Below are positions 44,069 through 52,693 of a stretch of DNA of 64,000 nt, in pieces (the first letter of the stretch is position 1; every line of letters starts with the position of its first letter). This stretch comes from Methanolacinia paynteri (lineage in GTDB: Archaea > Halobacteriota > Methanomicrobia > Methanomicrobiales > Methanomicrobiaceae). The position numbers were made by a program, and so were the translations under genes. The DNA lies in the NCBI RefSeq assembly GCF_000784355.1, contig NZ_KN360925.1:38496-102495 (forward strand). Direction: 5' to 3'. Below the pieces are notes generated by a model, which was given only the letters and a program-made list of their open reading frames with translations, did not search any database and was not told the origin of the DNA.

Positions 44069-45568
44069 ATGGAAGAAAATTACGGACTATTTACAACAGA
44101 CGGCCAGAGGCTCGCAGGAAACCTCCAGGACGAGTCGATTACGGGACTCGCGGAGAGGCTGGACGAGAGCACGGCGTCGCTTTTTATAAAAACATCAGGA
44201 ACATTTGTCTGGCTCGGAACCGCTGTCAACGTCCAGAAGAAGGGAAGACGACCGGACACCTTCATTTATATCGAAAAAACATCCTGGTACGGGTCGCTTC
44301 CGCCGAGGATCGACCTCTCTTACATACACGAATTCTTCGAAAGGGTTGCCGAAAGGCTCTCTTCGATCGACTACGGGATACGCGATCTCGCCTCCGATAC
44401 CGCATTCATAGGAGAGCGCCGGGGCAGATTCGTCTCCGGCCTCTCCGGGACCGGCGTGGTCGAGTACGCACTCGGGAAGACTCTTCTCTGCAAAGAGGTC
44501 GTGTGCGTATCCGACGACCTCTCGAAATCGGTCGACTTTGTTGTAGCGATAGCGGAGAAGCTCTTCCCGTTCCTCTACGCAGGATTCACAATCGTCGTCT
44601 CGAAGAGAAGTTTCAGGGGAGCGGACATTCTTGTCACCGAAAAGACGGCGGCAAAGGCGGATATCCGGCTGGATACCGAGACGATAGAGGATACGAAGTG
44701 GACGGACATCTACCGTACCGCGGGTGTCCTCCCGCAGAAGCCGGGAATGGCGCACTGGGCGGCCGAAAGAAGGAGCAGAAGACAGATCGCAGAAAGGCTC
44801 CTCTCGGACCTGAAGAAGAATGCCAGGGCAGCAGGAAGGAGTTCGTACCTGGAATCTTTTATCGATTCCGAGGAAATCGAGAAGTTCCCCTGCGACAAAG
44901 ACGGAGTCACAGGAGCCTTATCGGTGCAGGGGGAGCCTTCCACCGGAAAGAGGAACGGGCGGACCCCGTCCGAGGACGACTACGGTAAATGGGAGGTCTC
45001 GGAATACGACCGCATGAAACTGATGGACGATTACGAGCAGCTGATGGAGACGAGGAAGAAGAAGAGAATAAAGATAATCGCTGCAGTGTTCGTAATCTTC
45101 ATTCTTGCCGCAGCAGCGATCTTCGTAATCGTAAAACCCGCGGGACTCACAGGGTTCCTGCCCGGCTTCCCGGTCCAGACTTCCGCAACCCCAACGTCAA
45201 CTCCATATATCACGCCGTCGGAGACGATCGCCCAGCCGGAGGGAAATATCACCATCGAAAGGCTGAACGCGAGCCCCGGCAATATCCCCGAAGGGCTTAG
45301 GGGTGTAAGCGGTACCTACAATATAACGACCGACTCCCCACAGACAGTATTGATCGAACTTACCGGGATTTATGACCCGCTCTTATCCTACTACCTCATG
45401 GAGTTCAATACTTCCGGCTATTCATGGGATTACGTGACCGGGACATCGGAATACTCGGAGGCCGGTGCGATGGTCGTCATACCCGAATCTGGGATCTACA
45501 GGATATTTACTGCAAAAACCGGACCGGAAGAGAATATTACGGATACGAATACGACCGGCGGGGCATGA
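44069..45568 (+). CDS. One-TM protein with large cytosolic domain, unknown family
   Basis: A 499-residue protein. Residues 1-330 are soluble and probably cytosolic (VVEYALGKTLLCKEVVCVSD and FPFLYAGFTIVVSKRSF look like alternating strands and helices). A basic stretch (RKKKRIK) precedes a single membrane span at about 334-355. An outer part follows: a Thr/Pro/Ser linker (TSATPTSTPYITPSE) and a beta-rich domain of about 100 residues. I do not recognise the cytosolic domain; its place next to a GTPase recalls GTPase-associated proteins of bacterial conflict systems (inference only). Confidence 0.78.
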   Translation: MEENYGLFTTDGQRLAGNLQDESITGLAERLDESTASLFIKTSGTFVWLGTAVNVQKKGRRPDTFIYIEKTSWYGSLPPRIDLSYIHEFFERVAERLSSIDYGIRDLASDTAFIGERRGRFVSGLSGTGVVEYALGKTLLCKEVVCVSDDLSKSVDFVVAIAEKLFPFLYAGFTIVVSKRSFRGADILVTEKTAAKADIRLDTETIEDTKWTDIYRTAGVLPQKPGMAHWAAERRSRRQIAERLLSDLKKNARAAGRSSYLESFIDSEEIEKFPCDKDGVTGALSVQGEPSTGKRNGRTPSEDDYGKWEVSEYDRMKLMDDYEQLMETRKKKRIKIIAAVFVIFILAAAAIFVIVKPAGLTGFLPGFPVQTSATPTSTPYITPSETIAQPEGNITIERLNASPGNIPEGLRGVSGTYNITTDSPQTVLIELTGIYDPLLSYYLMEFNTSGYSWDYVTGTSEYSEAGAMVVIPESGIYRIFTAKTGPEENITDTNTTGGA

Positions 45569-45614
45569 TTATCCGCCCTCCGTGTGACTGGTGATTACTC
45601 CGGGAAGTTTGTTC

Positions 45615-47171
45615 ATGAGTGCCGGGCGGAATAGAACCCTGTTCATATTTTCTGCTGCAATAGTGCTTGCAGCAGTACTCATGGTCTCCTGCGTCTCGGC
45701 CGAAGATACGACGAAAGGATCGCTTGATGTCAGTTCGAATCCTTCGGGGGCGGATGTCTACCTCAACGACGAATTCATAGGGAATACACCACTTACGGTG
45801 AATGCTCTTTATCCCGGCATATATTACGTCAGGCTCGAGATGACAGGCTATGAACCATGGGAAAAGATATTCGATATAAAAGAGGGAGAGACCACCTACA
45901 TATCCTATAACCTTGACGCATCAGTCGGTGAGGCATACTCCATAAATACCGAACCTGATGGTGCTGAGATCTATTTTGACGATGAATTCAAGGGTTATTC
46001 CGACAAGGTCCTAAACAATCTTCCCACGGGACAGCATGAAATCACCCTCGTCCTCGACGGGTACCAGGACTACAGGAGAATTGTCTATATCCAGGAGGGA
46101 ATGTCGCAGTCGCTTACTCACGTATTCGAACCGATGCCCACCACAGGTACGGTGGTAGTAGAGTCTGTACCGTCAAATGCCGATGTCTATATGAACGGCG
46201 AATACATGGGAAGGTCAATGCTTACCCTCGAGGAGGTCGAACCCGGCACATACAGCATTACCGTGAAAAAGACCGGCTATGAGGACTGGGACGGTGTGGT
46301 TGTGGTCGAAGCCGGAAAGATCTCGGATGTCTCTGCCGAACTCACGGCGGCCAAAGCGCCGGTTACCATCAATACGGTTCCCGAAGGCGCCTCGGTTGTA
46401 TATGACGGAGAAGACTTGGGCACCACGCCGCTCGAATTTCAGGCCGGGCAGGGGAAGCACGAGCTTGTGATCACGAAATTCGGTTATGCCGACCTGACTA
46501 CATCGATCAATGTCAGTTACGAGGGAGGAGACTACGTCTTCGAACTTGTGCCGATGATCGCCGAGGCGATAGCGGAGGCCGAAGCGGTGATAGCGGAGAA
46601 CAGCGAGTACGGCCCGGCCGGAGCACAAACCGCCATAGAGAAGGCGAAGGAAGCCTACAACGACGGCGATGATGAAGGAGCTCTTTCATGGGCGCAGATC
46701 GCATTCCGGCTTGCCGGCGATGTGGACGACGACGGGATCGACAACCAGAACGACATGGCCCCGGGGGTGAACAATATTATAATCTACATCTCCCCGGTTT
46801 TCATCCTGATTGCTCTGATTGCCCTGATCGGCTACGATTTCAGGCGTCACATCATAAACCCTGTCCTTGAGATTGAGGTTCCCCCCTCGATCGATCCGGA
46901 CGACGAAGACGCAAAGGCGAAGATCTCGATCGATACGGGCGGGCCCGCAAAAGGGCATGTGTGCACAGTCATGATAGACGGGGAGAGGGTGGAATACATC
47001 TCTGAGACCGGAACGTTCGACATAAGCCTTGCCGGGAGGATGCCCGGCCTGCACAAAATAGAGGCAAAGCTCGAAGTTGCAAGGGAGAGATACGGAACTA
47101 AGGTCGTTACGGCATCGAAGGTCTTTGAAGTGGGCAGCGATATCATCATCGCCGAAGAGATGATGGAGTGA
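45615..47171 (+). CDS. PEGA-repeat membrane protein with cytosolic tail
   Basis: A 518-residue protein. A signal peptide/first helix (ending SCVSAED) is followed by four PEGA repeats of about 70 residues (for example SNPSGADVYLNDEFIGNTPL, VPSNADVYMNGEYMGRSML and VPEGASVVYDGEDLGTTPL). Then come a helical segment, a calcium-loop-like DVDDDGIDNQND, one membrane span (YISPVFILIALIALIGY) and a cytosolic beta-rich domain of about 115 residues. PEGA repeats bind surface polymers or proteins. GTG at 45591 is an alternative start. Confidence 0.85.
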   Translation: MSAGRNRTLFIFSAAIVLAAVLMVSCVSAEDTTKGSLDVSSNPSGADVYLNDEFIGNTPLTVNALYPGIYYVRLEMTGYEPWEKIFDIKEGETTYISYNLDASVGEAYSINTEPDGAEIYFDDEFKGYSDKVLNNLPTGQHEITLVLDGYQDYRRIVYIQEGMSQSLTHVFEPMPTTGTVVVESVPSNADVYMNGEYMGRSMLTLEEVEPGTYSITVKKTGYEDWDGVVVVEAGKISDVSAELTAAKAPVTINTVPEGASVVYDGEDLGTTPLEFQAGQGKHELVITKFGYADLTTSINVSYEGGDYVFELVPMIAEAIAEAEAVIAENSEYGPAGAQTAIEKAKEAYNDGDDEGALSWAQIAFRLAGDVDDDGIDNQNDMAPGVNNIIIYISPVFILIALIALIGYDFRRHIINPVLEIEVPPSIDPDDEDAKAKISIDTGGPAKGHVCTVMIDGERVEYISETGTFDISLAGRMPGLHKIEAKLEVARERYGTKVVTASKVFEVGSDIIIAEEMME

Positions 47172-47237
47172 TCCGAAGGACGACCTGAAAGATTAATTTT
47201 AGATCAGGCGGTTACTTCTACTATGAACGGGGGAAAG

Positions 47238-48197
47238 ATGAAGACTGAAGATAAGATTCTCCTTGGAGCTGCAGCGGTCATTTTTGCTTTTCTTATAATA
47301 TGCCTGCTTGCGGCAGTCGTTATCGCATTTACTGCCACCGGCAGTGACAGCCCGGAAGAGATCCATTTCTCCGACATATACGGGAAAAACAACCTGCAGT
47401 GGCCTTTCTGGCCGCTGGAAAAGAACATTTACGGTGATCTTTCCGAAGCGCAGGCCGAATATGCCACCGATTACATGTTCGACAATATCAGAAACACCAC
47501 GGGGACTGCCGGCAGGATGAACTTCGGCGCCTGCAAAGCAATCTTCATCGACTGCGGAGATTACGTCCACGAGATCGTATTTTACTACGGGAATACGACC
47601 GAATACGATCTCACTCCCGAACTTATGGCTGAAAATTCGACAGTTCTGCCGGGAAGAGATAATCTCACCGCAGGCTACAGGATGTACAGGATTTACCCTG
47701 AATTTCCGGCCTATTACAATGCCGAGACACCTTATGTCGACTTTACGGACGCATGGACTGACAGTTCGGTCTCGTGCATCGCGGGAGATATCGCCCGTGT
47801 AAGAACCGAAGGAAGATTCTACCGGAATTATGACGGAAAGGTTGCAGCCGTTATCGACATGACAGATCTCGGTGAGAAATCCGGGTGGGTCGTGTCAGGC
47901 AAGGAAATGATGGAGTCGAAGCAGGACAGCGACTATTCGGGAACCGTCTCGTTTGAAGGAGAATATGTCATACCTTCGGTCCCGGTGATGCCCGTGATAT
48001 ACATCGATTCCCGCGTGACATGCGGGCCATACGGCGATGTCTCGATGTTCTCATTCAGCAACGTCACCCTGCCGTTCTCCTTAGGGATAGTCGGGCTTTT
48101 CATATATGTAGTCCTGCTGCTTTTAAGCGGCGGATGCGTGATTAAATACCTTACAGGAGATAAAAAGAAAGAGGATGAAGAAGAAGGAAAATCGTGA
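47238..48197 (+). CDS. Two-TM protein with extracellular domain, last gene of the tubulin-like locus
   Basis: A 319-residue protein. One span near the N-terminus (ILLGAAAVIFAFLIICLLAA) and one near the C-terminus (SLGIVGLFIYVVLLLLSGG) flank an outer domain of about 225 residues with several N-x-S/T sites and four cysteines (including FGACKAIFIDCGD). The end is a charged cytosolic tail (DKKKEDEEEGKS). Unknown family. GGGGGA stands just before the ATG at 47238; ATG at 47223 is an alternative. It lies 66 bp after the PEGA gene. Confidence 0.75.
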   Translation: MKTEDKILLGAAAVIFAFLIICLLAAVVIAFTATGSDSPEEIHFSDIYGKNNLQWPFWPLEKNIYGDLSEAQAEYATDYMFDNIRNTTGTAGRMNFGACKAIFIDCGDYVHEIVFYYGNTTEYDLTPELMAENSTVLPGRDNLTAGYRMYRIYPEFPAYYNAETPYVDFTDAWTDSSVSCIAGDIARVRTEGRFYRNYDGKVAAVIDMTDLGEKSGWVVSGKEMMESKQDSDYSGTVSFEGEYVIPSVPVMPVIYIDSRVTCGPYGDVSMFSFSNVTLPFSLGIVGLFIYVVLLLLSGGCVIKYLTGDKKKEDEEEGKS

Positions 48198-49078
48198 GTA
48201 TCAGGATTTTGTCTTCATTTCCCTTGCAATTTTTCTCTTCACCTTATCCCAGGCGGGAGTTGTCAGGAAACTCTCTTCCATATACGATATCATCTTCTCA
48301 AACATCTTCACCGGAACTGCAAGATGCTCTCGACTCCATGAAGGCCGACGGAACATATGACACCATACTCGCAAGATACGGTCTGACCGAACCAGGATAT
48401 GCGGTCGAATACGGCCCTGAAACCGCCCTTTTTGCACTGATGTCCTACTGCGACGGAAGAATGGCCTCTGTACAGAGGGGGCTTGAAGCTGCAGCCGTCA
48501 CATCTGAGGCGGCATCGGGGGATTGGCAGGAGATAAGACCGGTCCTTGCCGGGATCGAAGACAATGAACCGGATGCAAGAATGTGGTATTCCTATACCAA
48601 CGGGACCTATTATACTGTCGTCGACGGCCTTGCAAGTGCGAACCTGATGAACCGTTCGTACTTCCCGATCATCCTTTCGGGACAGGAATCTGTCGGAACG
48701 GTAGTTGTAAGCTATTCAACCGGCAAAAGTACGGCAATTGTGGCTGTGCCAGTGAAGGACGGAGACGATGTCACGGGCGTGCTTGGCGCCTCAGTTTATC
48801 TCGAGGGAATTACCGAAGCCCTGAAGGACGAACTCCCGGGCACTGTGTTCAATGCAGTCGACAAAGAAGGAAAATTCGCGCTGAATTCGGATACCGGGCT
48901 GATTTCACAGGAAGTAATGATTAACGACGGAAACACTTCATTCGGCCGTGCAGTGGAATATATGCTCTTTACCGGCGAGGGATCGGTCGAATACGAGTCC
49001 CAAGGCAAAAACTGGAATGCTGTATTCAGGAAATCACCTCTTACCGGGTGGATCTATTCAGTTGCGGAAAGCGCCTGA
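48194..49078 (+). pseudogene. Solute-binding/Cache protein fragment with missing N-terminus
   Basis: A 294-codon frame starting with GTG inside the stop of the previous gene. Its first 40 residues are unlike protein of this genome. From about residue 40 it reads SPELQDALDSMKADGTYDTI, the usual last helix of a family-3 solute-binding protein, and then a Cache/PDC-like sensor domain (about 75-290: WYSYTNGTYYTVVDGLASAN, VAVPVKDGDDVTGVLGASVY). The 230-residue binding domain and signal peptide expected in front are absent. I read it as the 3' part of a binding-protein/Cache fusion cut off by rearrangement. A start at the internal ATG (48338) cannot be excluded. Confidence 0.6.
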
Positions 49079-49130
49079 CCGTGTCACAGGCGGGATTTTC
49101 AATCCTTTTTTAAAAAAGAATAAAGCCGAC

Positions 49131-49889
49131 TTATCCGAAAAGTCCGCCGAGGAGGCCCTTGTCGTTAAGCTCCGCCTGTGAAAGCTCCTGCAGCCTGTTC
49201 TGCTCCTCTTCCAGTACCTGTATCTGCGCCTGGATCATGGTTCTTAGTTCGTCGTCGCAGTTGCAATCGTTCATAAGGGTGTTCAGGTTTTCAATCCTCT
49301 CCCGGTTAGCCTCGATTTGATCCCGGATCTCCCCGGCCGCATCGCTGTCGCCGCCGAAGAAGAATCTTGAAACTGCATTTCTGTCCTGTATCCTCTCTTC
49401 CGCACTGTACTGGAGAGTGAGAGAGTTGTTGAACTCCTGTGCGATAGCGGAGATCTGCTCACCTGTTACGCCGGAGAGGTTTCCTGCCGCAATAAGCGCC
49501 TGAACGGCAGTACGGACTGTGTTCCGGTTCTTCAGCATGTTGTTAGTCTCAGAACCGGAAAAGTTTGCAGATTCATTCTCTATCAGCCTTATCTGTGCCT
49601 TGATCTCTTCCTGGTTCCGGAGAGCGGTCAGGTTTTCGGAAACTCCAATCCCCTGGCCTGTCGATTGATTCATATTCTCCTGCGCAGTTGCCAAACCCCC
49701 CTGGCTACCTGTCGACGTGGCAGTTCCTGGTGAATTACCATTTCCGGCTGCCGCTGTTTTATTGTAGGCGGCCGAAGCCTGGACTCCGGTGTTTCCCCCG
49801 CTGCCCGTATCGTCGTTATTCTTTGCAGCAGAGACAGGAAACGCAAATAATAACGCAATAATTAATAAAATGGCCAGTACCTTTTTCAT
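49131..49889 (-). CDS. Secreted helical protein, unknown function
   Basis: A 252-residue exported protein: signal peptide (MKKVLAILLIIALLFAF, cut after VSAA), a low-complexity Asn/Gly/Ser/Thr stretch (about 25-75), then predicted helices and coiled coil (IRDQIEANRERIENLNTLMN, IQVLEEEQNRLQELSQAEL). Two cysteines lie in NDCNCDDE. No family recognised. GGAG eight bases upstream selects the ATG at 49889. The promoter contains a perfect palindrome at 49906-49920. Confidence 0.8.
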   Translation of the reverse strand: MKKVLAILLIIALLFAFPVSAAKNNDDTGSGGNTGVQASAAYNKTAAAGNGNSPGTATSTGSQGGLATAQENMNQSTGQGIGVSENLTALRNQEEIKAQIRLIENESANFSGSETNNMLKNRNTVRTAVQALIAAGNLSGVTGEQISAIAQEFNNSLTLQYSAEERIQDRNAVSRFFFGGDSDAAGEIRDQIEANRERIENLNTLMNDCNCDDELRTMIQAQIQVLEEEQNRLQELSQAELNDKGLLGGLFG

Positions 49890-49905
49890 ATTTACCACTC
49901 CGTTT

Positions 49906-49920
49906 ATGTTAACTTAACAT
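49906..49920 (-). promoter_or_regulatory. Palindrome in the promoter of the secreted helical protein
   Basis: ATGTTAA-C-TTAACAT is a perfect 7-bp inverted repeat with one central base, 17 bases upstream of the ATG at 49889. It is probably an operator or lies at the transcription start. Confidence 0.45.
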
Positions 49921-49966
49921 GTTAATTGACAGTGCGGCTATATAGATATTTCAGTTTTTTTTGAAA

Positions 49967-50794
49967 TTATGTTGTATCCTGAATTAATTCACTGCCTGCT
50001 CGTTCGTTATCTCCCTTCTGGACCTTCATATCAAGAATCCTTATATCCGGGTGCCTGTATCTCCCGCGTCCTTCGGTCCGCTTTCCCCACTGGATTGCCT
50101 CAACCGGGCAGAAATGGAGGCATGCAAAGCACAACTCGCAGTTATGATTCCATTTCGGCCATCCTCCTGTAAGTTTTATGTTTCCAGTCGGGCAGACGTC
50201 GCTGCATACATGGCATGAGATGCAGTTGTCTTTGACGATAAATTCGCTGTCGTAGCTCCGGACTCCTTTAATGAATTTTCCGTAGGTCAGGATCTTCAGG
50301 AGAGAAGATACTGGTGCGAATGCAGGGTAATCTTTCCTTCCCTCCCCGATCTTTCCGGCGATCTCATCCAGTTTGACATCCGCCTCCCTGAGGATTTTGT
50401 CTCTCTTCTCTCCCTGCGGCGGTTTGGAGAGCGGAGGGAAGTTTCCGGGCATCCTTACGGCAAATCCGGAATCAAGCCCCCTTCCGCAGTTGTCCCTGAG
50501 GGTTTTATCAAGGACATGAAGAGCGGACGCCCCCATTCCGGCCATCGTAACGACGGCGAAACAGTACTCCGCACTGCTTAAATCGATCCTTCCGGCAAAG
50601 TCCCTGATCATCAGCGGGACTCCGGCATCGTATACCGGGCATACTATCCCGACACGTTCGACACCGGGTTCTATCTTTCCTTCCGCCTCTTTAATCGATG
50701 CTATCGGTATATGCTCACATTCGCCAAGCGATTCACCGATCCGCCTCGCCGCTGCAAGGGAGTTTCCCGTTCCGGTAAAATAGTAGATCTTCGT
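49967..50794 (-). CDS. Flavodoxin-ferredoxin fusion (EFR1-like) with no normal start codon
   Basis: The minus-strand frame encodes about 275 residues: an N-terminal flavodoxin loop (KIYYFTGTGNSLAAARRIGE), the flavodoxin body, and two [4Fe-4S] motifs near the C-terminus (CISCHVCSDVCPTG and CELCFACLHFCP). This is the EFR1 family of electron carriers. The first usual start is an ATG at 50611, inside the flavodoxin domain (MIRDFAGRID). The sequence matching the family begins with ACG-AAG-ATC at 50794, directly behind a GAGGAGG tract; an in-frame TAA lies ten codons further up. Either ACG stands for a lost ATG, or a non-AUG start is used. Confidence 0.65.
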   Translation of the reverse strand, partial: TKIYYFTGTGNSLAAARRIGESLGECEHIPIASIKEAEGKIEPGVERVGIVCPVYDAGVPLMIRDFAGRIDLSSAEYCFAVVTMAGMGASALHVLDKTLRDNCGRGLDSGFAVRMPGNFPPLSKPPQGEKRDKILREADVKLDEIAGKIGEGRKDYPAFAPVSSLLKILTYGKFIKGVRSYDSEFIVKDNCISCHVCSDVCPTGNIKLTGGWPKWNHNCELCFACLHFCPVEAIQWGKRTEGRGRYRHPDIRILDMKVQKGDNERAGSELIQDTT

Positions 50795-50947
50795 CCTCCT
50801 CTTCTCTTTCCCTTTTTGAATTTATGGAATATCCCCTTATAATATTGCTCCTGTTCCACCGGAATTATCAACAGCAGAGCGAAAACCCGAGGGCCGTCCT
50901 GGGCATGTTCGATCCCTAAGCAAGGCCCTGCGTTCCGGCCGACGAAC

Positions 50948-51667
50948 TCACGTTTGCCATTCCGACACGGTCTCATCAGGCACCGCAGGATTGAATGCGA
51001 TGTACAGCCCGACGGTTCTTACCGGATATACGGCTGACAATGCAGCTGGATCATAACCGGCGTTAAATGCGATCTCCTCTGCATTTGCACTGCTGCCAAA
51101 CCAAAGAACCGCTTCGCCGTCCATAAGTTTCCTGATGCATTCGGTATCATCTTCACAGAGGATGAGGTTTTCAAATCCGTTTTCCGTCAGGAACTGCTGG
51201 CGCGAATCGTCCCTGACGACAACAATGCTTCCCGCCTTTTTTGCAGCCTCGAGGCTGTCGATTTCGATCCCAGAGCCGGCTTTTGCATACAGCACGGTCT
51301 CGTAGGAGGCGATGGGCCCGGCCCATTTGAAAAGCGGTTCCCTTTCAGTGGTCCTGCCGGTTGAATAGAGCGCCGTTGCGGGTTCATTGAGCACGATATT
51401 ATAGCCGTCCCCCCAGGGCATAAGTTCGATATCGGCCTTCATGTTCAGCTTTTCAAGGATTCCGTTCACAACATCCGTTGACTGCCCGGTGATATTCCCT
51501 TCCTCGTCGATATAATTGTATGGCGGGAAATCTTCAGTGATTATCCTGAGCCCGGAATCTTCTGCAGGGGCCGCAGGCCCGGGAGGGGACTCTCCCAGGC
51601 AACCGCATGAAATTGCAGATAGAAGAAATATAACGAAAACCCCATAACATAATATTTTTTCAATCAT
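50948..51667 (-). CDS. Family-3 solute-binding lipoprotein, C-terminally truncated
   Basis: A 239-residue lipoprotein (lipobox ending SAISC). It has the family-3 substrate-binding fold: LRIITEDFPPYNYIDEEGNI, DVVNGILEKLNMKADIELMP, ALYSTGRTTERE and a second lobe with AKKAGSIVVVRDDSRQQFL. It stops at DETVSEWQT, exactly where the final helix (usually ...ALDxMKADGTYDxIxxKYG) should follow, so it lacks about 20-25 residues. It would bind amino acids or similar small molecules; no permease genes are nearby. ATG at 51667 fits better than upstream GTG codons. Confidence 0.75.
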   Translation of the reverse strand: MIEKILCYGVFVIFLLSAISCGCLGESPPGPAAPAEDSGLRIITEDFPPYNYIDEEGNITGQSTDVVNGILEKLNMKADIELMPWGDGYNIVLNEPATALYSTGRTTEREPLFKWAGPIASYETVLYAKAGSGIEIDSLEAAKKAGSIVVVRDDSRQQFLTENGFENLILCEDDTECIRKLMDGEAVLWFGSSANAEEIAFNAGYDPAALSAVYPVRTVGLYIAFNPAVPDETVSEWQT

Positions 51668-51825
51668 AAACACCACCACGATGTCAAATTTGTTTGTACA
51701 CGGATAATCCCTCCCTGAAGATTTAACATCTTCGCAGTGGGATCGGTTTTAATGAAGACAGGGTGCAGGAACCAAAGATTTGGAGAAAACAATTATGGCC
51801 TGTTAAGAATATATTAGAAATCCGT

Positions 51826-52518
51826 ATGAAAATATTTCAGACGTTAAAAGATATTTTTGCCCCGAAGACTGAAGAAAAGGAGAAAACTTCCGCAGCCGGA
51901 GAAACACCGGGAAAAGCGGCGGAAAAAGCCCGGGCCGAAAAACTCCCTTCACAGAAGGTATCGAAATCCGCAAAAGCCGCGAATTATGCTGAACTGATTA
52001 ACGGGCTCATATCCGATGCAGGCTACAGGAACTACACCCCGGTGGGAATTGAAGAGGCCGTCTGCCCATCGTGCGGAAAGGACCTCGACAGCTTTCCGGT
52101 AAGAAGGATACAGTGCCCGTCCTGTAGTGCGGATATCTTCGTCAGGACAAGGGCATCCGACAAGAAGAAGGTTCTTCTCACCGGAGATCAGCTCGAAGAG
52201 TTCGAGAAGCAGAGGCCTCTTGACTCGGGGATGTACGATACGAAGATGAAAAACCTTGCAGAAAGGATGGAGAAGTATTCGGATCACGACGGCTGGGTTT
52301 TTATCTCGGTGCTGGATGAAAAGGACACCCCGGAATATGCAGAATACCACGGCAGGGTGATTAAACCCGGAAGCGGGGAAGAGAAAAAGGCGCTCGGACT
52401 TCTTATCAGGCCGGACTCAAGGGCCAGAACGAAGACATGGTTCAACGACCCGGAGCAGGACACAAGTCCTGATGAATACGAAGCCCAGAGGAAGGAATGG
52501 TTCGGAAAATATCAATAA
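51826..52518 (+). CDS. Zinc-ribbon protein of unknown function
   Basis: A 230-residue soluble protein: an amphipathic start (MKIFQTLKDIFAP), a lysine/alanine/glutamate-rich linker (about 15-60), a zinc ribbon (CPSCGKDLDSF, then CPSCSADIFVR) at about 81-110 and a C-terminal region rich in charged and aromatic residues ending WFGKYQ. Family not recognised. A GTG at 51763 would add 21 residues. tRNA-Val lies just downstream on the opposite strand. Confidence 0.75.
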   Translation: MKIFQTLKDIFAPKTEEKEKTSAAGETPGKAAEKARAEKLPSQKVSKSAKAANYAELINGLISDAGYRNYTPVGIEEAVCPSCGKDLDSFPVRRIQCPSCSADIFVRTRASDKKKVLLTGDQLEEFEKQRPLDSGMYDTKMKNLAERMEKYSDHDGWVFISVLDEKDTPEYAEYHGRVIKPGSGEEKKALGLLIRPDSRARTKTWFNDPEQDTSPDEYEAQRKEWFGKYQ

Positions 52519-52543
52519 ATATTTCTTTCTTTTTCAAAATAGA

Positions 52544-52617
52544 TGGACTCGTCGAGATTCGAACTCGAGACCTCCGCCGTGTGAAGGCGACGTCATAACC
52601 AGCTAGACCACGAGTCC
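52544..52617 (-). tRNA. tRNA-Val (CAC)
   Basis: A 74-nt cloverleaf on the minus strand: acceptor GGACTCG/CGAGTCC with discriminator A, anticodon stem TCGCC/GGCGG around loop TTCACAC (anticodon CAC), T stem TCGAG/CTCGA with TTCGAAT loop. No intron and no encoded CCA. The D stem is short but acceptable. Confidence 0.95.
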
Positions 52618-52693
52618 ACTTGTGATTATTCTTTTTCTGGTTCCGGGATATTAAGAGTTTTGAAGTTTGCGGGATTTTCGAATTGAAAAAGAT

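Noticed and set aside
38431-48197. Reading of the tubulin-like locus as an archaellum, pilus or type IV secretion cluster
   Set aside because: There is no pilin signal, no secretion ATPase of the FlaI/PilB type and no FlaJ-like protein; the NTPases seen are tubulin-like and GTPase-like.
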